A stretch of DNA of 64,000 bases from Phymatolithon calcareum. Its lineage: Eukaryota > Rhodophyta > Florideophyceae > Hapalidiales. A model generated the notes under the pieces. That model was given only the letters and a program-made list of their open reading frames with translations, was not told the origin of the DNA and did no database searches. Where the stretch lies: positions 806,001 to 870,000 of the forward strand of contig OZ345356.1 of NCBI GenBank assembly GCA_977006965.1. Reading direction: 5' to 3'. The stretch's first letter is position 1; each line of letters starts with the position of its first letter. Below are positions 1-11,267 of this stretch, piece after piece. The position numbers and the translations under genes were made by a program.

Positions 1-1171
1 CGCAAAGGACACGCAGGCCGAAACGCTCAGCTTAGGGGCCAAATTCGAATGTTTTGCTCGATGTAGAACTGCCCGTATCTTTTTTTTCCAGCCGATTTTC
101 TGAAAACAAAAAAACAGGTCCAGGTACTGTGCTTAATAAGACATCCACCTTGAAATAATATCCGAACGCGCAACGGCTAACTGTCTACATCATCTGAACG
201 AATAGGGATATTTGGACACGAAAATCGCGGCTTTGCTTGTAGCTTCGCATACCCTGCGCGAACTCACTTCAAACTTGTTCAGTACGAGCGCTTTCACATG
301 TCGAAGGACAGGAAATACTCTATAACGTGTTTCGATGCGCGTGGGCCTCGCAAAAGAATTTATTTTACTGTGTCCCAATAAACCTCAATTGTAGCAGAAC
401 GAGGGGGTTAAAAAGAGAAAAAAATGAATCCAATCCGAATCCGTTTTCCAAAATGTCGTGAGTAATCCGTCCTGATTTCCAAATTTTTTTAGTAAAACTA
501 CGGATTACGCGGTCCGGTCCGACCCCTAAACAGTATCGCAAATCATCATACTGTCTCCCACGGCTCTCGGCAACAGCTCTGACCTTCCTGTAAATTCAGA
601 GAACCTTGCTACGTCACTGCGCCCGACCAACACAGAGTCAGTCATTGGCGACGCCCGACGTGCAAGCAGCAGTGTGTGGGTGAAGAACATACGTGAAAGC
701 ACCCCACCGTGCGCAATCAGGTTGCACGCCAAAGCGATAAGCGACTTTAGCAAACGAGGAGTTTGTTTACTTTTGTGGGTTGATCTCAGGGGGTTACGGA
801 AATCAACGTTTTCGGGATATTTTCATATATTTGAAGGATTTAGAAATGCAGTCCCAATGAACTTTCCTGAAGCACGAATATAAGTTCATAATTCTCTTTT
901 CGCATTAGCGTTTCTCATACGCGCGAACACTACAGGAAATCAGCGATGGTCTCGGACGGACGAAACCAGTCATCCGCCAATCCGGAGGCGAATTTTTGCC
1001 CTTTCTGGATAAAAGTGGAAAAATGGACTAACTAGTTGGCGGTCCACTGAATCGAAAACTTCTTCCATCAATCGTAGTCCGGATAAATGTTGTCTGGATT
1101 TTTTTTGTCGCAGACGGATAAAGCATGTTTTTGACAGTCGTAAATACTGTAAGCGGATGGTAATAAGGAAT
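1..1171. other. Non-coding flank with a hAT-like terminus
   Basis: I see no convincing gene here; the short ORFs lack recognisable motifs. Around 505-533 the plus strand ends in a GC-rich string (GGTCCGGTCCGACCCCT) preceded by GGATTACG. Read on the minus strand this starts AGGGGTCGGACC, resembling terminal inverted repeats of hAT elements, but no matching partner end was found. GGAT/ATCC motifs recur from about 430 to 1320, which is typical of hAT subterminal regions and could belong to the transposase downstream. Assignment is tentative. Confidence 0.3.
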
Positions 1172-1301
1172 TACGGATTCGTTATGGACGGACGACGTAA
1201 ACTATTATCGCAATCGGACGGGTGGCGGATTTGTTTCCGGATCCGTTATGGATGGACCTCGTAATTTATCATTCCGGGTCGGATGGAGGGCGGATTTACG
1301 C
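1172..1301 (+). repeat. Two tandem ~65-bp GGAT-rich units, probably hAT subterminal repeats
   Basis: Two adjacent diverged units each begin GGATYCGTTATGGAYGGAC and end with a GGCGGATTT motif, the second starting at about 1237. They lie just upstream of the hAT transposase ORF. Repeated short motifs bound by the transposase are common in hAT subterminal regions, so that role is inferred from position and composition only. Confidence 0.5.
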
Positions 1302-1492
1302 AGTTTCACACCACACCTCTGCGCTAATATGGCACCTTATTGCAATCTGGCATGAACATAGAATAGTTGAAAGTAAGGAAACAATTTGGAAATCTAAAAC
1401 CTAATTAAATACCTCTACCGGTATAAAGAGGACATTCATCGCAAATATCGACGTCACCATCACCATATTACACAACGGCAATCAAAATTAAT

Positions 1493-3667
1493 TTGTCTAC
1501 CATGACGTCGAGCAGCTCTCCGTCTTGCGGCAGTCTTTCTGGACCCTTCCCACCAAAGGACAAAAACGCCGCACAACACATTGTTGGTGAAATTATGGCT
1601 GGAAAGAATACCAACTTTCATCTAGTCGATCACGACTCAATCATCGGTCAGTCAAGAAGCACCCGTGTTCGGTCTTCAAAGTACGCAGGATAGATGCTAC
1701 TGTGCTACATGAATACTAAGTTGCACTGCGGATACATTGTGTGCAAATACTACGACAATCATGTCTGCCCCTTGAACACCGCTGTTAGGCACTACAACCC
1801 GAGCGGTGGTGGAACAACAAACTTTTCGACTCATATGGCCAAGCATGACCCGCAGAATGCCTACTCTTCTGTTATGATGTGGAAGCTTGATCCGAGCACG
1901 AAGTCGCTTCTGGCCAACGCCGCCGCTACTGCTGTTTACAAGAACTTCCAACCAGTAAGCTGGACCCACGGAAAGGCCGGTGTCGCTGATTTTGCATCGG
2001 CAATATTCAAAGCAGGACAAAGCATGCCTCCCGGTAAGACATTCGATATAGAAGATGCTATGCCCTCGAGCAAGGCTGTTAAAAACAGTTTACTGAAAAC
2101 CGCGAGTGAGAAACGCGAGTTTGATGATGCTATTGGGATACCAGATGCTCTTAAGATTGGAGGCGGAATGAGTTGCGATGGGTTGAAGCAAGGGAATACC
2201 GGCACCAAATATTATGATCTCACCCTGCACTACTTCCAATTTGGACCGGAAGATGCTCTAACCGGGAATCAGAAAATATTTCTGAAAAACAGGATTTTGC
2301 TTCTAGCTGAGCACAGCACGGCATTAGGAGAAACAGCAGTAGCAGTCAGGGCTACTATTTCGAATAAGCTTCGCAATTTGTATAATATCGAATTTGAAAC
2401 TCTCACCGAGAAATTCACCTTTGTAACTGACTGCGCTACTGTAATGCCTAATATTGTTGGAGCCTCAGTTTCTCAATCCGTACATCAGCTTGGATTGAAG
2501 TGGCTGGAATGCATTTGCCACCAGATTAGCACTGCCATGCGGACTGCCTTCGATAAGGCAAAGCTCCTGCAGACCAAAGATACCATTCTTGGCGAGGTTT
2601 GGCAGAACATTGACTGCGTGAAGACATTGTTGCGTATATTCAAGCAATCTGACGCGAACAAAAAGCTTCCAGTTGGATGTACACTGACTCAAGAAGTTGA
2701 GACGCGTTCGTGCCCACTTTTTGCGGCTCTGCAGGGCACGCAGAAAGCAGCTCCATACATTCCCGCTATTATTTCATCCAGTGGCTCGCAGCCGGCGAAG
2801 ACGGCTTGGAACGGTGTCAAACGCACTACTTTTGGCGCGAATACATCTCACCCCTACATTGACGCCGTCGTGTGTGCGTGCGAACCGTTAGTGTCTGCGT
2901 TCAGGCTTCTAGAGGCGAGCACGAAGCCAACCCTACACAAGGTTCTTCCGCTTTTAATGTGGTGCAAAAGTACTCTGTCGCAATTCGCGTCCGATCCCCG
3001 AGACGCAATACTGTCTACAGTTTCTGCCCGTGTTTTAGCCGTTCTAGATAAGGTGGTGATTACCCATGACATCTATATCGTCGCAATTTTGCTCCACCCT
3101 TTGCTGAAGTCGTGCTCTGCTGTTTCTGAAGAAGTTCTGCGGGCTGCCTACGTCGAACGTGGGGACCGGTTTGTGCGTGACGCGATACGAGAATCGTCGA
3201 TGACTATGACGGAGAAAATTCCAGATAGTATTCCTGCCAAAACGCCGTCTGAACGCGAAAGTCGTAGTGACTGCGAACAGGAAAGTAATGAACGTCATGA
3301 CGTCGAGTCGGGCCACGGCGTCGAACCTCCAACCAAGAAATTTCGCTTGTCCAGTGTGTTTGATCGGAATAACAATACGCTCGACATGGACGAGTACTCT
3401 CTTTACAAATCAGAGCGCGTTTCTGATGCTGACGTGAAGATGATGCGCAAAGACGAAGATATGGGTGTCGTTCGCTACTGGGTCAAAAATAAGTGCAAAT
3501 ATCCTCGTCTAAGCAATTTGGCTCTCCGCATTTTTGCCACACCCGCTTCATCGTGTACATCTGAGCGAAATTTCTCTGCAGTTAGCCGCATTGTGACTGA
3601 CGATCGTACCCGACTCTCCGCACAAATGCTCGACGTCATTATGTATCTGCGCTCGTTTTTCTCGTGA
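1493..3667 (+). pseudogene. hAT-family DNA transposase with an in-frame TAG near the N-terminus
   Basis: Reading is open from an ATG at 1493 except for one TAG at 1691-1693. The 657-codon part after it starts with an ATG at 1694 in the same frame. The start of that part has paired Cys (HCGYIVC) and a TNFSTHMAKH stretch, a degenerate BED-type zinc finger. Catalytic-core landmarks follow: MSCDGLK (D about residue 162 of the long part), FVTDCATVMPN (D about 246) and a CICHQ Cys/His motif. The C-terminus carries the hAT dimerisation region (ASSCTSERNFSAVSRI then DRTRLSAQMLDVIMYLRS). hAT transposases cut and paste DNA with 8-bp TSDs; I could not find this element's ends. The TAG means either a single inactivating mutation or a start at 1694 that loses half of the finger. 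Assignment to hAT is secure; activity is unlikely. Confidence 0.9.
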
Positions 3668-6600
3668 AATCTCGCGCCAAACTAACCCACGCCTGCCTTT
3701 TTTATTCTTCTTTTCGTCTTACCCTCTGAATCGTTTCTGAAAATTCTCCAGAAATAATCCGTAAATGCTCTCCACATTAATAATGTAGTCTGTTTTTACT
3801 CTGATAACACTCCTTGGGATGCCACCGATGATTAGTAAATTCCATGCTCTGACAAGAGCAGAGGTCGACACCATACGTCGTTGCTCTTCAGTGTGTCTCA
3901 TTGAAGTTTAGGGATTCTCCTTTGAAACTGGAAAAGACGGCGATGAAAAGTGAGTGCGGCCTGACGTGTCACAGGAACCCATTTGTGTGCTTAATCTTGA
4001 TAGTTCTTACTAGCTCTGTAGGTTAAAACATCTGATTATCCTTTCCCTGAATAACATCAACTGTTTTTAACTTGGATAGCGCCTGTAAGAAACTAAGCCC
4101 ACAATGTAGTGACGTATAAACCAGATGTTTTCCGGACAGTGGAGGTTCTGAAGATGAATTTGCGGATAAATTTTGTCTTCCTTTCACGATACAGATTGCA
4201 TTTGGCAGAAAAGATTCATTCAGGAGCATCTAAGCAGGGCATCACGACAACATCGTTTCTCTCCGTTAAGGGAAGAGAAAATGATGGAAGAGGAAGGTAG
4301 AGCTTCCAAAACGGCAAAGAACTGAGTAATAACATCTCCTGCAAGTATTGAAAAGACTTACACATCCTGCAATTAGTCTCTTGTGTCTTGCCGAGAAGCG
4401 TCATTCATTACCCTTAACTTTGCAGAGTTCGGTCGCCGAAGCAAATGTTTCAAGAAATCATTGCACGTGAATCAAAAAGAACAGGCAGCTTTCTTACTTC
4501 ATCACTGGCAACATGGGCATACCAGCTTTTTAATTGTAAATGATTTTTCTCCCTACATCTAATCTTCGAAAACTTTTATCCAAAATCAAGCACTTACGGC
4601 CTTACCAATACCCACACCTCGTTGCCCTCCACATTGTTTTTTGTACATCTCTAAGGCTGTATGAAAAGTGATCCTTCTTTCCAGGGACGACTTTGGTAAC
4701 CATGTCAATATGCGAATGATAGTTACTTCACTTCGCCAGCACATGGAATCTTGGAATAACTTGATACATAAGACGATAAGCATAGACTAAATCCCCAATA
4801 CGCAGGCTCCTTTCCATGCACCAACACCACATGGGGATTCCGATCCCTGGCGCAAATCAGCCTCACTCGTGTATACCCCAACCATTCCTCAAGTAGTCGG
4901 CCACCATACTTGCTAATGCGACAGCCTCAGATTTTCACATCCGCCAAAGCCAACGGTTCCCAATGGCGCATCTTTTCGAACGCCACCGCATCTGTCGTCG
5001 CGTCTGCCCATCGCATCTCCCCATGACGTGTCGGGTTGCATTTATCCCACCACCTTACAGATATACCCATAATGCGCTGTGAAAGCCCTGCAGATTTACC
5101 AATACCAGCGCAATGAGTCAGACGCATGGCAGTTGCGTCCTGCATCCGCTCATTCAGCCGCAGCAGCTACAGCGACGCCTGTGTATGTCACCGCTACAGG
5201 GCCTTGTACCCTTGTGGGCTGTTTTCTAATTCGCTCACTATCGCTGCGGACAGTATGAGGCGTCTTTGCGTCGTCTCCAGTATGTTGAACAACGTTTTAC
5301 CCACACTATGAGAACGAGTGTGCACGTTCATCATGCTGGTCCGGGTTTTACGCACATACGCAGCGGCCCACCAAAAGTTGCTTCCAGGCTCGGCGAAAAG
5401 TAATGCACAGTTGTTTGTCATTTCAAGCGCACGCGCTTTGCTTGTGCCAAGGAAGGAGGTCTCAAGACCATAATTACATCTGTGTTAGTGTTGCATTGGG
5501 TGCCGCGTAATTTGACAGTGCGACCTGTTAGGTATTGAATGATGAAGAGGATGCGGGACGTACGTGCAGTTTGAAGATGAAAAATGGCAGCCGAGTACAA
5601 TCTGTCGGCTATTGATGCTTCCGCATCCCGCGCTGCACCATCGGCGTTTCCGTGCACACGGTGGAAGACTAAACGTCAACCTCATGGTTCATGGCCCGAA
5701 AGTACCACTTGTGAGAGAATGATACTGTCCAGATTCACTGCCCATGATCACACGTGCATACCAGAGCATGGTTAACTGAAGAAAGATCAGCATAGTATTG
5801 TGAGCGGCACGAATATCAAAGAGAACGTTTTCTAGTAGGATAACCATTCCGCAAAACTTGGGATTTGCCATTACGGTTGGAGTCCAATGCCAAGTAAAAA
5901 AATCTTCCAGAGGGCGCCTGTCATTATTCTTGGAAGTCGAACAAGAGTGGTTATCGGGAGTGGCTTCTCTTAAAATCTTTCAAAACACTTGTTCGTTGAA
6001 AAGCAAGCTGGCTGATCCAGGGATTGATTGTACTGCAATTCTCGTTTGGGGATGTTTAGAGCTCGAACTCAACTTTTTGAGCACAGCACAACATGTTACT
6101 TCTGCAGAGGATAGAAGTTGCAATCTTGCCGATGGACGTGGGACTCGCAGCCCCTTTCGTTGCATCATTTCGGAAAGATCTTGTGCAGTGGCCCCTGTCA
6201 GTCAGATTGGATGCGGATTCGCATCATCGGAACTTTGCATCGATGTGGACTCGGCTACAAATTGCGATGCGGATTCCAACTGACAATACTTGGATCCGAT
6301 ACGGATGACAGGCAGCCCACGCCGCCCATAAAGCGGATTGGATGCGGATGCGACAAGAACGAAAATCTTGGTGACCGATTTTGTATTGAGAAAGCACACT
6401 CTCCGGATGGAGACTGATTTGTGATTCGAAATCATCGCACGTGCACGGGCGGATTCATCAATCACCAGTTGCCTCGCTGGACGGATAGCTGATCAAAAAT
6501 AATAATTTTTTAAGTCGCACAGACGATAAAAATGTTAAAATTTTCAAAGCCTCCAAGATATTATTGGATTGGATAATATTTTCCAAAGTCGCAGTACCCA

Positions 6601-6938
6601 GTTGGACCCTCATTCGACGCCACTTGGCGGACTGGACCCATCCGCAATCCATCCGAGACGAACGCTGCAGGAAATGGAATTGAAGAAGCGTCATCGCTGC
6701 ATTTTACTTTTATTCAAGCAAACCATAGATATATGTCGGCTTGACAGACCGTTTTCCATCTACATGTCGACATCAAATAGACGCTCAACACTATTCATCA
6801 ACTGTGCGATGTTCAAAACAGCGTGGAAACGGACACCGTGCAGGGCACGAGTGTGTAGGAAGCGTTCGTGAAATACGCAGTAATGCTTGAAACGCTTATT
6901 AGCAGTCTCGTGACATGCACGAATAACAGAATAAGGCT
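3668..6938. other. Unannotated stretch 3' of the hAT transposase
   Basis: No ORF here has a recognisable domain; the longest (141 codons at 5858, plus) is compositionally ordinary and unsupported. From about 6185 to 6660 the motif GGATGCGGAT and its variants recur, resembling the GGAT-rich flank before the transposase. This may be the right subterminal region of the same hAT element, but no terminal inverted repeat or 8-bp duplication could be fixed. Confidence 0.3.
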
Positions 6939-7228
6939 TCTTGTCAACCGGCTCGGCTTTCTCTTGCAACTGATTGCTTCTATGTCATCCTATTAGGGAT
7001 GGCATAGAATATTGATTGCCCTGTGCCATCCCTGAGGATGACATAGCAGTTTTGATAGGACGCTCGTACGAAATCCTTGTCAACCGGCTGAGGGGGTAGA
7101 CATCGGCTTCCTCTTGCAACTGATTGCTTCTATGTCATCCTAGTAGGGATGACATAGAATATTGATTGCTCTATGTCATCCCTAGGGATGACATAGCAGT
7201 TTTGATAGGACACTCGTACGAAATCCTT
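6939..7228. repeat. Tandem pair of ~140-bp units, each carrying two palindromes
   Basis: Unit 1 (about 6939-7075) and unit 2 (about 7076-7228) both run from CTTGTCAACCGGCT through TGCAACTGATTGCTTC to CTCGTACGAAATCC. Each contains two palindromes built from CTATGTCATCC and its complement. In unit 2 the second palindrome (7171-7196) is a perfect 26-bp palindrome whose half is CTATGTCATCCCT. In unit 1 the palindromes have mutations. A further perfect 22-bp version sits at 7288-7309 and another at 9171-9192. Confidence 0.85.
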
Positions 7229-7336
7229 ATTTTCCACTTGTTTCTCTCGCAATTTCGAAGTCATTCCCACTGAAGACATAGAGTCTGATGTCATCCCTAG
7301 GGATGACATATAGGGCAAGACAAAATCCTATTTTTT

Positions 7337-7568
7337 GAGTATGTTCTAAGGGTGTCCCCGGTCTCTCAGGAAGAGCTGGGAATCAATTTTCTTCATTGAA
7401 AAAACAAGCTGGTTTCCAATCATGCTCTCGAGGCATCAATCACGCTCGATCTGAGTATGTTCTAAGGGTACATCTGGTCTCTCAGGAAGAGCTGGGAATC
7501 AATATTCTTCATTGAAAAGACAGGTTGGTTTCCAATTATTCCCTCCAGGCACCAATCACTCTCAGATA
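7337..7568. repeat. Two tandem 116-bp units (left block)
   Basis: Units start GAGTATGTTCTAAGGG at 7337 and 7453, a 116-bp period. They share GGTCTCTCAGGAAGAGCTGG and the stretch CTTCATTGAAAA, ending in a CAGGCA/CATCAATCAC segment. The same two-unit block recurs at 9217 and 9333 with the same period. Together with the preceding palindrome (7288 and 9171) this makes a roughly 220-bp direct repeat on both sides of the recombinase remnant. Confidence 0.85.
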
Positions 7569-7756
7569 ATTAGCTTCGAATCTTGACTTTTCTTTAGTTG
7601 AATATCATTCCCTTCGTGGTCATGTGGCACAGGTGTCCTCGGCGGAGCATCATCAATCACAAGAGCATGTTCGGCAACCGGAGCTGTAAACAATATTGCA
7701 ATCTATTTTTATTAAAACTAGATCAATGAACATGAAGTTACCGATTCATCTGGAGG

Positions 7757-8765
7757 TCATTTGCAAGTGTCAGGGTTCTTAATTGGATGGTTATTAATGA
7801 CCAGCGCAACGTCGAAAACGAGCCTTTTGAGGAAGCCGATTGGGGTTTCTCGGGAAAGAGCAGACGACGAGTAAAGTAGCACAAGATCTTCGTGTGACAA
7901 AATATTAAGGCTCTCTGTGAAGGCCCTTCGGGCTTGCTGATCGGAAAGCTTGTTATCGATCACAGCTACAAGACCCAGGCTCGGGCAATTGAAAATCGGA
8001 CTACTTAGCAGCTTCAGATTGTAGCCCCACTTGTCCGCAAAATATCGTTGGATGCCGAGAACGTACCCCTTCATCGTCGACGGTTTCACTTCCTTGTCTG
8101 TCTTATCGCTTCTATAATTCACTACAAACTCGATCAGGTGATAGCGCACTCTTCTTAGCTGGTCCTCCGTCTAGTTGGTCCATCCCTGGGGTAAGAATGT
8201 TTTAAACCCATCAAAGAACAGAATCAGTCGCGCCATCTGAGATTCTTCTCCGTTCCGGCACAAAAAGCGCGCGAGGCGCGCGCATGGAGTACTCGTTGCT
8301 CTTTTCTGTGTTCTCGGGAACACGAACACCCAAGAATCGCTCCGTCTCTTTCGTGTGGTGCATAGGTGGTGCTAGTGTGATGTTCAGCGTACTTGTCTCT
8401 GCGACTTCTGCGGACGGTGCGAATGCAGGTGGCGCAAAGTCTGGGACCGGATTTGCCCTCAGCGCTGGATGCGGGGCGGAAGCATTCCCTGGATTTGACG
8501 GCGAGATTGGAGCTACGAATGCCGCGTGCCCCGGCCCTGCCGCCAGTGAGCTTTGAGGGGTTCGTGTACGCGGGAGCAGCGGGATCGTAGGCTCTTGTGG
8601 CTTAGGAGGCGCGAAGGTGGACGCTGACGGGTGGAAGGAACCATTCTCCTCTTCAATGTCCGACCATTCGGAGTCAATTATCTGGTCTAGGGGAGCTCCG
8701 GTCGCTGAAGGATCGTGGGTTGTTTTCTCCATAGCGTCAAGGCAGACACTGTTCTGGTTTGTCAA
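7757..8765 (-). pseudogene. Crypton-type tyrosine recombinase, N-terminal half, frameshifted
   Basis: Two reading frames on the minus strand form one degenerate gene. The upstream part (8765-8211) is a proline/alanine-rich N-terminus ending RRISDGATDSVL. Continuity moves to another frame at about 8210 and crosses a TAG near 8170 before an open stretch (8149-7757). That stretch matches the core-binding (SAM-like) region of Crypton/DUF3504-type recombinases: STMKGYVLGIQRYFADKWG, then LSDQQARRAFTE and FDVAL. The reading frame then leaves the family and ends VINNHPIKNPDTCK. The catalytic half with the conserved Arg and Tyr is missing. A second copy at 16.3 kb covers the next segment and is over 90% identical in the overlap. 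The family call is from motif pattern, not a search. Confidence 0.7.
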
Positions 8766-9112
8766 CTACATAATTTGGCTCCGAGGGAGTAATGCCGCAG
8801 CGCTGTGCGGATGTGAGGAGTTGTCACCCGGCTGAGGGGACAGACATCTGCTATCTCTTGCAACTGATGTGAAGAGTTATGGCCCCTCAGAAGTGTACAG
8901 CATTACGTGAGGAGTTATGACATAGAAGCAATCAGTTGCAAGAGGAAGCCGATGTCTACCCCCTCAGCCGGTTGACAAGCGTGTTGTGCACCGTACTCTC
9001 GGGATGACAATCGCCCTCAGGCCATGATACTCGGACCTCGGCTGCGCCTCGGTTGAATATCATGCCGTCGGGCTCATGTCATCCCTCGCAGCCGGTTCAC
9101 AACCCCCACTTA

Positions 9113-9400
9113 TTTTCCACTTGTTTCCGTCACAAATTCGAAGTCATTTCCACTGAAGACATAGAGTCTGATGTCATCCCTAGGGATGACATAGGGCAAG
9201 AAAAAATGTTTTTTTTGAGTATGTTCTAAGGGTGCCCCCGGTGTCGCAGGAAGAGCTGGGAATCAATTTTCTTCATTGAAAAAACAAGCTGGTTTCCAAT
9301 TTTGCACTCAAGGCATCAATTACTCCCAGATCTGAGTATGCTCAAACGGGACACCTGGTCTCTCAGGAAGAGCTGTGAATCATCATGCACTCGGGCTCAT
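9113..9400. repeat. Right-hand direct repeat of the palindrome plus 116-bp units
   Basis: This block repeats 7231-7568 in the same orientation: the CCACTTGTTTC start, the perfect palindrome at 9171-9192 (half ATGTCATCCCT), then 116-bp units beginning at 9217 and 9333. The strings CATGTCATCCCTCGCAGCCGG and ACAACCCCCAC occur at 9079-9110 and again at 9401-9430, so the block is also framed by a short direct repeat. Confidence 0.8.
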
Positions 9401-9430
9401 GTCATCCCTCGCAGCCGGTGTACAACCCCC

Positions 9431-10079
9431 ACAAGTTCAAATAAACTTCGGGAGATATACACCAACGATCAAGAGCGCTTGTTTTTGTAGACGCGAGAAA
9501 ACACGAGCTGCGTTCACGTAACTGACGTAAGAAAATGTGAACTTGGACCGATAAATATTTAATAGTGCATCTGGAATTGAGCATTTTCTCCGCTCCTATG
9601 ACGTATATTCAAACTGAGTTCTATTGGCCAGATGATCTTCCCAACCCGATCAACATTCAACTTATAGAACCTGATGCAGGAGGATTTTATAAGCTGTAAA
9701 TCACTACATTATTCTGCGGGGAGGAGAAAAATATAAGTTGGATTTTCTAAAGAATTTGAGCAGCGGAAGAGGAAAAAATAAATTTTTCTCACTTAAATTT
9801 TGTAGGAGGTAAGAACAATATAAGTTAGTTTTTTCCAATATTTTGAAGACGTGTACAAAAAATGACAACAGGGGGGTGCGGAAAATTTCGTAATTAAGTG
9901 GATTTTAATTAGAATGTACCATCGTGGTGATGTGTCCCAATTGAAGGCAAGTCGGCACCTTTCTTGCTTATCTACTGTAGTTTATTGTCGATTCTATTTC
10001 TTATTGGCTCGGTCTTGCTTTTTGATTCATCCATACCAGTGGAAAGTGGTAACTTTCCCCTGTCCATACTGATTCTCTC
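9431..10079. other. Intergenic; contains a remnant shared with the family-2 loci
   Basis: No gene was recognised. The stretch 9916-9990 (CCAATTGAAGGCAAGTCGGC, then CACCTTTCTTGC and TATCTACT) resembles 51660-51720 and 55485-55535, which lie beside the two family-2 genes. It is therefore probably a piece of the same dispersed unit without its coding part. Confidence 0.4.
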
Positions 10080-10092
10080 TTCTTTGATTCAT

Positions 10093-10308
10093 TTTTTTGA
10101 GTTTTGAATTTATTAAACGCCCTCAGAAACACTCATAAGACTGTAAGGGAGATGCGTTTCAGATGCTACTACCTTGGTAGCTCCGCTGCTCTGTTAAAGC
10201 CCCCAACCCACGGGTTTGTTGCTATCGTCGTAGTCCTAGCTGCAAAAACGCTCCTCCAGAGAAGGTGGAGGGAAAAGCTTAGAGTCCACTTGTCGTCATA
10301 AAAGACAA
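10093..10308 (-). mobile_element. 5'-truncated F1 LINE tail with 13-bp TSD
   Basis: TTCTTTGATTCAT occurs at 10080-10092 and 10309-10321, bracketing 216 bp. The plus strand opens with T-rich sequence and GAATTTTGAATTTATTAAA, the reverse complement of an AATAAA-bearing 3' end. The same tail is found at 19409, 36169 and 48269. No coding sequence remains. Confidence 0.9.
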
Positions 10309-11147
10309 TTCTTTGATTCATGCTCTTCTTTGATACTTGATTTTTTGCGGGGAAAGACCAACCTTGGTTCTTGCTTATGTTGTTCCGCCTTGATCCCTCA
10401 CTTCAGCGCTGATCTACTCCGTCGAAGCTTATCTTGAAAATTTGAGCGGCTTCTGCGAGCATGTTCCTGAATTTTGGTCCTTCCAGCGCGGAAAATTTTG
10501 ATATCTGCATAAGTGTGTGAACCTCTCCTCATTAGACTAATTTCTGAATATAGATTTGGAGTTACCTCAGAACATATATTTTGTTACATTTTTGAAAGAT
10601 GCATTTGTAAGTGGGCCTTGCTAGGCAATCAGTCTCGGCGTGGACCGCTCTATCATCGTTTCGGTTCGTAGTGGTCCAATGAAAGAGTCATTTTTGTACT
10701 TTGTGTGGGAACTTCCATTGGCGACCAAATTGTACTTCTCAAAACGGCATGTTCCACTCGGGCCTGGTACTCTGACGTTTTACACAATTGTTATCCGGCT
10801 TACGGTACACATCTCCATATTAAGAGCTGTTGAGTAGCCAGAGGACTTTAGCTTAGAGAATATCGCAAGAGCTGCCCCGTTACTTGGCAAGAACACACCA
10901 TCATGGTTGATCCAATTAAGTTCGTTTTCTACGTAGATATTCTTCACACTCGCGTTGTACCGCGCTAGAGACAGAGATCAAAACACAAAAGTAGAAAGTT
11001 CTTTAAATTTACAAGGACGTCAGAGCTGTTGCCCAGAGCAATGGCGTTTTCCAACTTGCCGTCGGCAGTGCATTTATCTATAGAAACGTTACTAAAACTT
11101 TTCGAAAAACAGAACACATTTTGATCTGGTGAACTGACTTTACCGCC

Positions 11148-11154
11148 TATAAAA
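11148..11154 (+). promoter_or_regulatory. TATA box of family-1 gene copy 1
   Basis: TATAAAA within CCGCCTATAAAACCCTC lies 120 bp before the ATG at 11268. The same box, spacing and intervening leader (TTCTGACCTTCTCAAGACAA, then CCTACCGC and TCACACATAT) occur before the paralogue at 35159, so the promoter is conserved with the gene. Transcription has not been shown. Confidence 0.7.
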
Positions 11155-11267
11155 CCCTCCTTTTCTGCTTTCCCTGTGCAGTAATCATCTCCTCAAGTTG
11201 TGCTCATTCTGACCTTCTCAAGACAAGCAAAGACCCTACACCCTACCGCATCACACATATATTCAAA

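Larger units (their letters stand above)
7076..8979. mobile_element. 1.9-kb segment bounded by a perfect 63-bp inverted repeat and carrying a tyrosine recombinase remnant
   Basis: The 63 bases at 7076-7138 are the exact reverse complement of 8917-8979, with no mismatch by eye. Between them lie the palindrome cluster, tandem 116-bp repeats and a broken tyrosine-recombinase gene on the minus strand. Canonical Cryptons carry such a recombinase but lack terminal inverted repeats, whereas DIRS-like elements have inverted ends but also encode an RT, which is absent here. The unit is therefore either an odd Crypton-type element or a rearranged remnant. The recombinase and inverted repeat are seen; the element boundary is inference. 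Confidence 0.55.

Noticed and set aside
500-540. hAT terminal inverted repeat defining the left end of the element at 1493
   Set aside because: Orientation is that of a right-hand end, and no partner or 8-bp duplication was found.
5858-6283. 141-codon ORF as a gene
   Set aside because: No domain, no paralogue, and it overlaps GGAT-rich repeat sequence also open in another frame.
7337-9400. CRISPR-like array because of regularly spaced repeats and palindromes
   Set aside because: Units are 116 bp, only two per block, without unique spacers, in clearly eukaryotic DNA.
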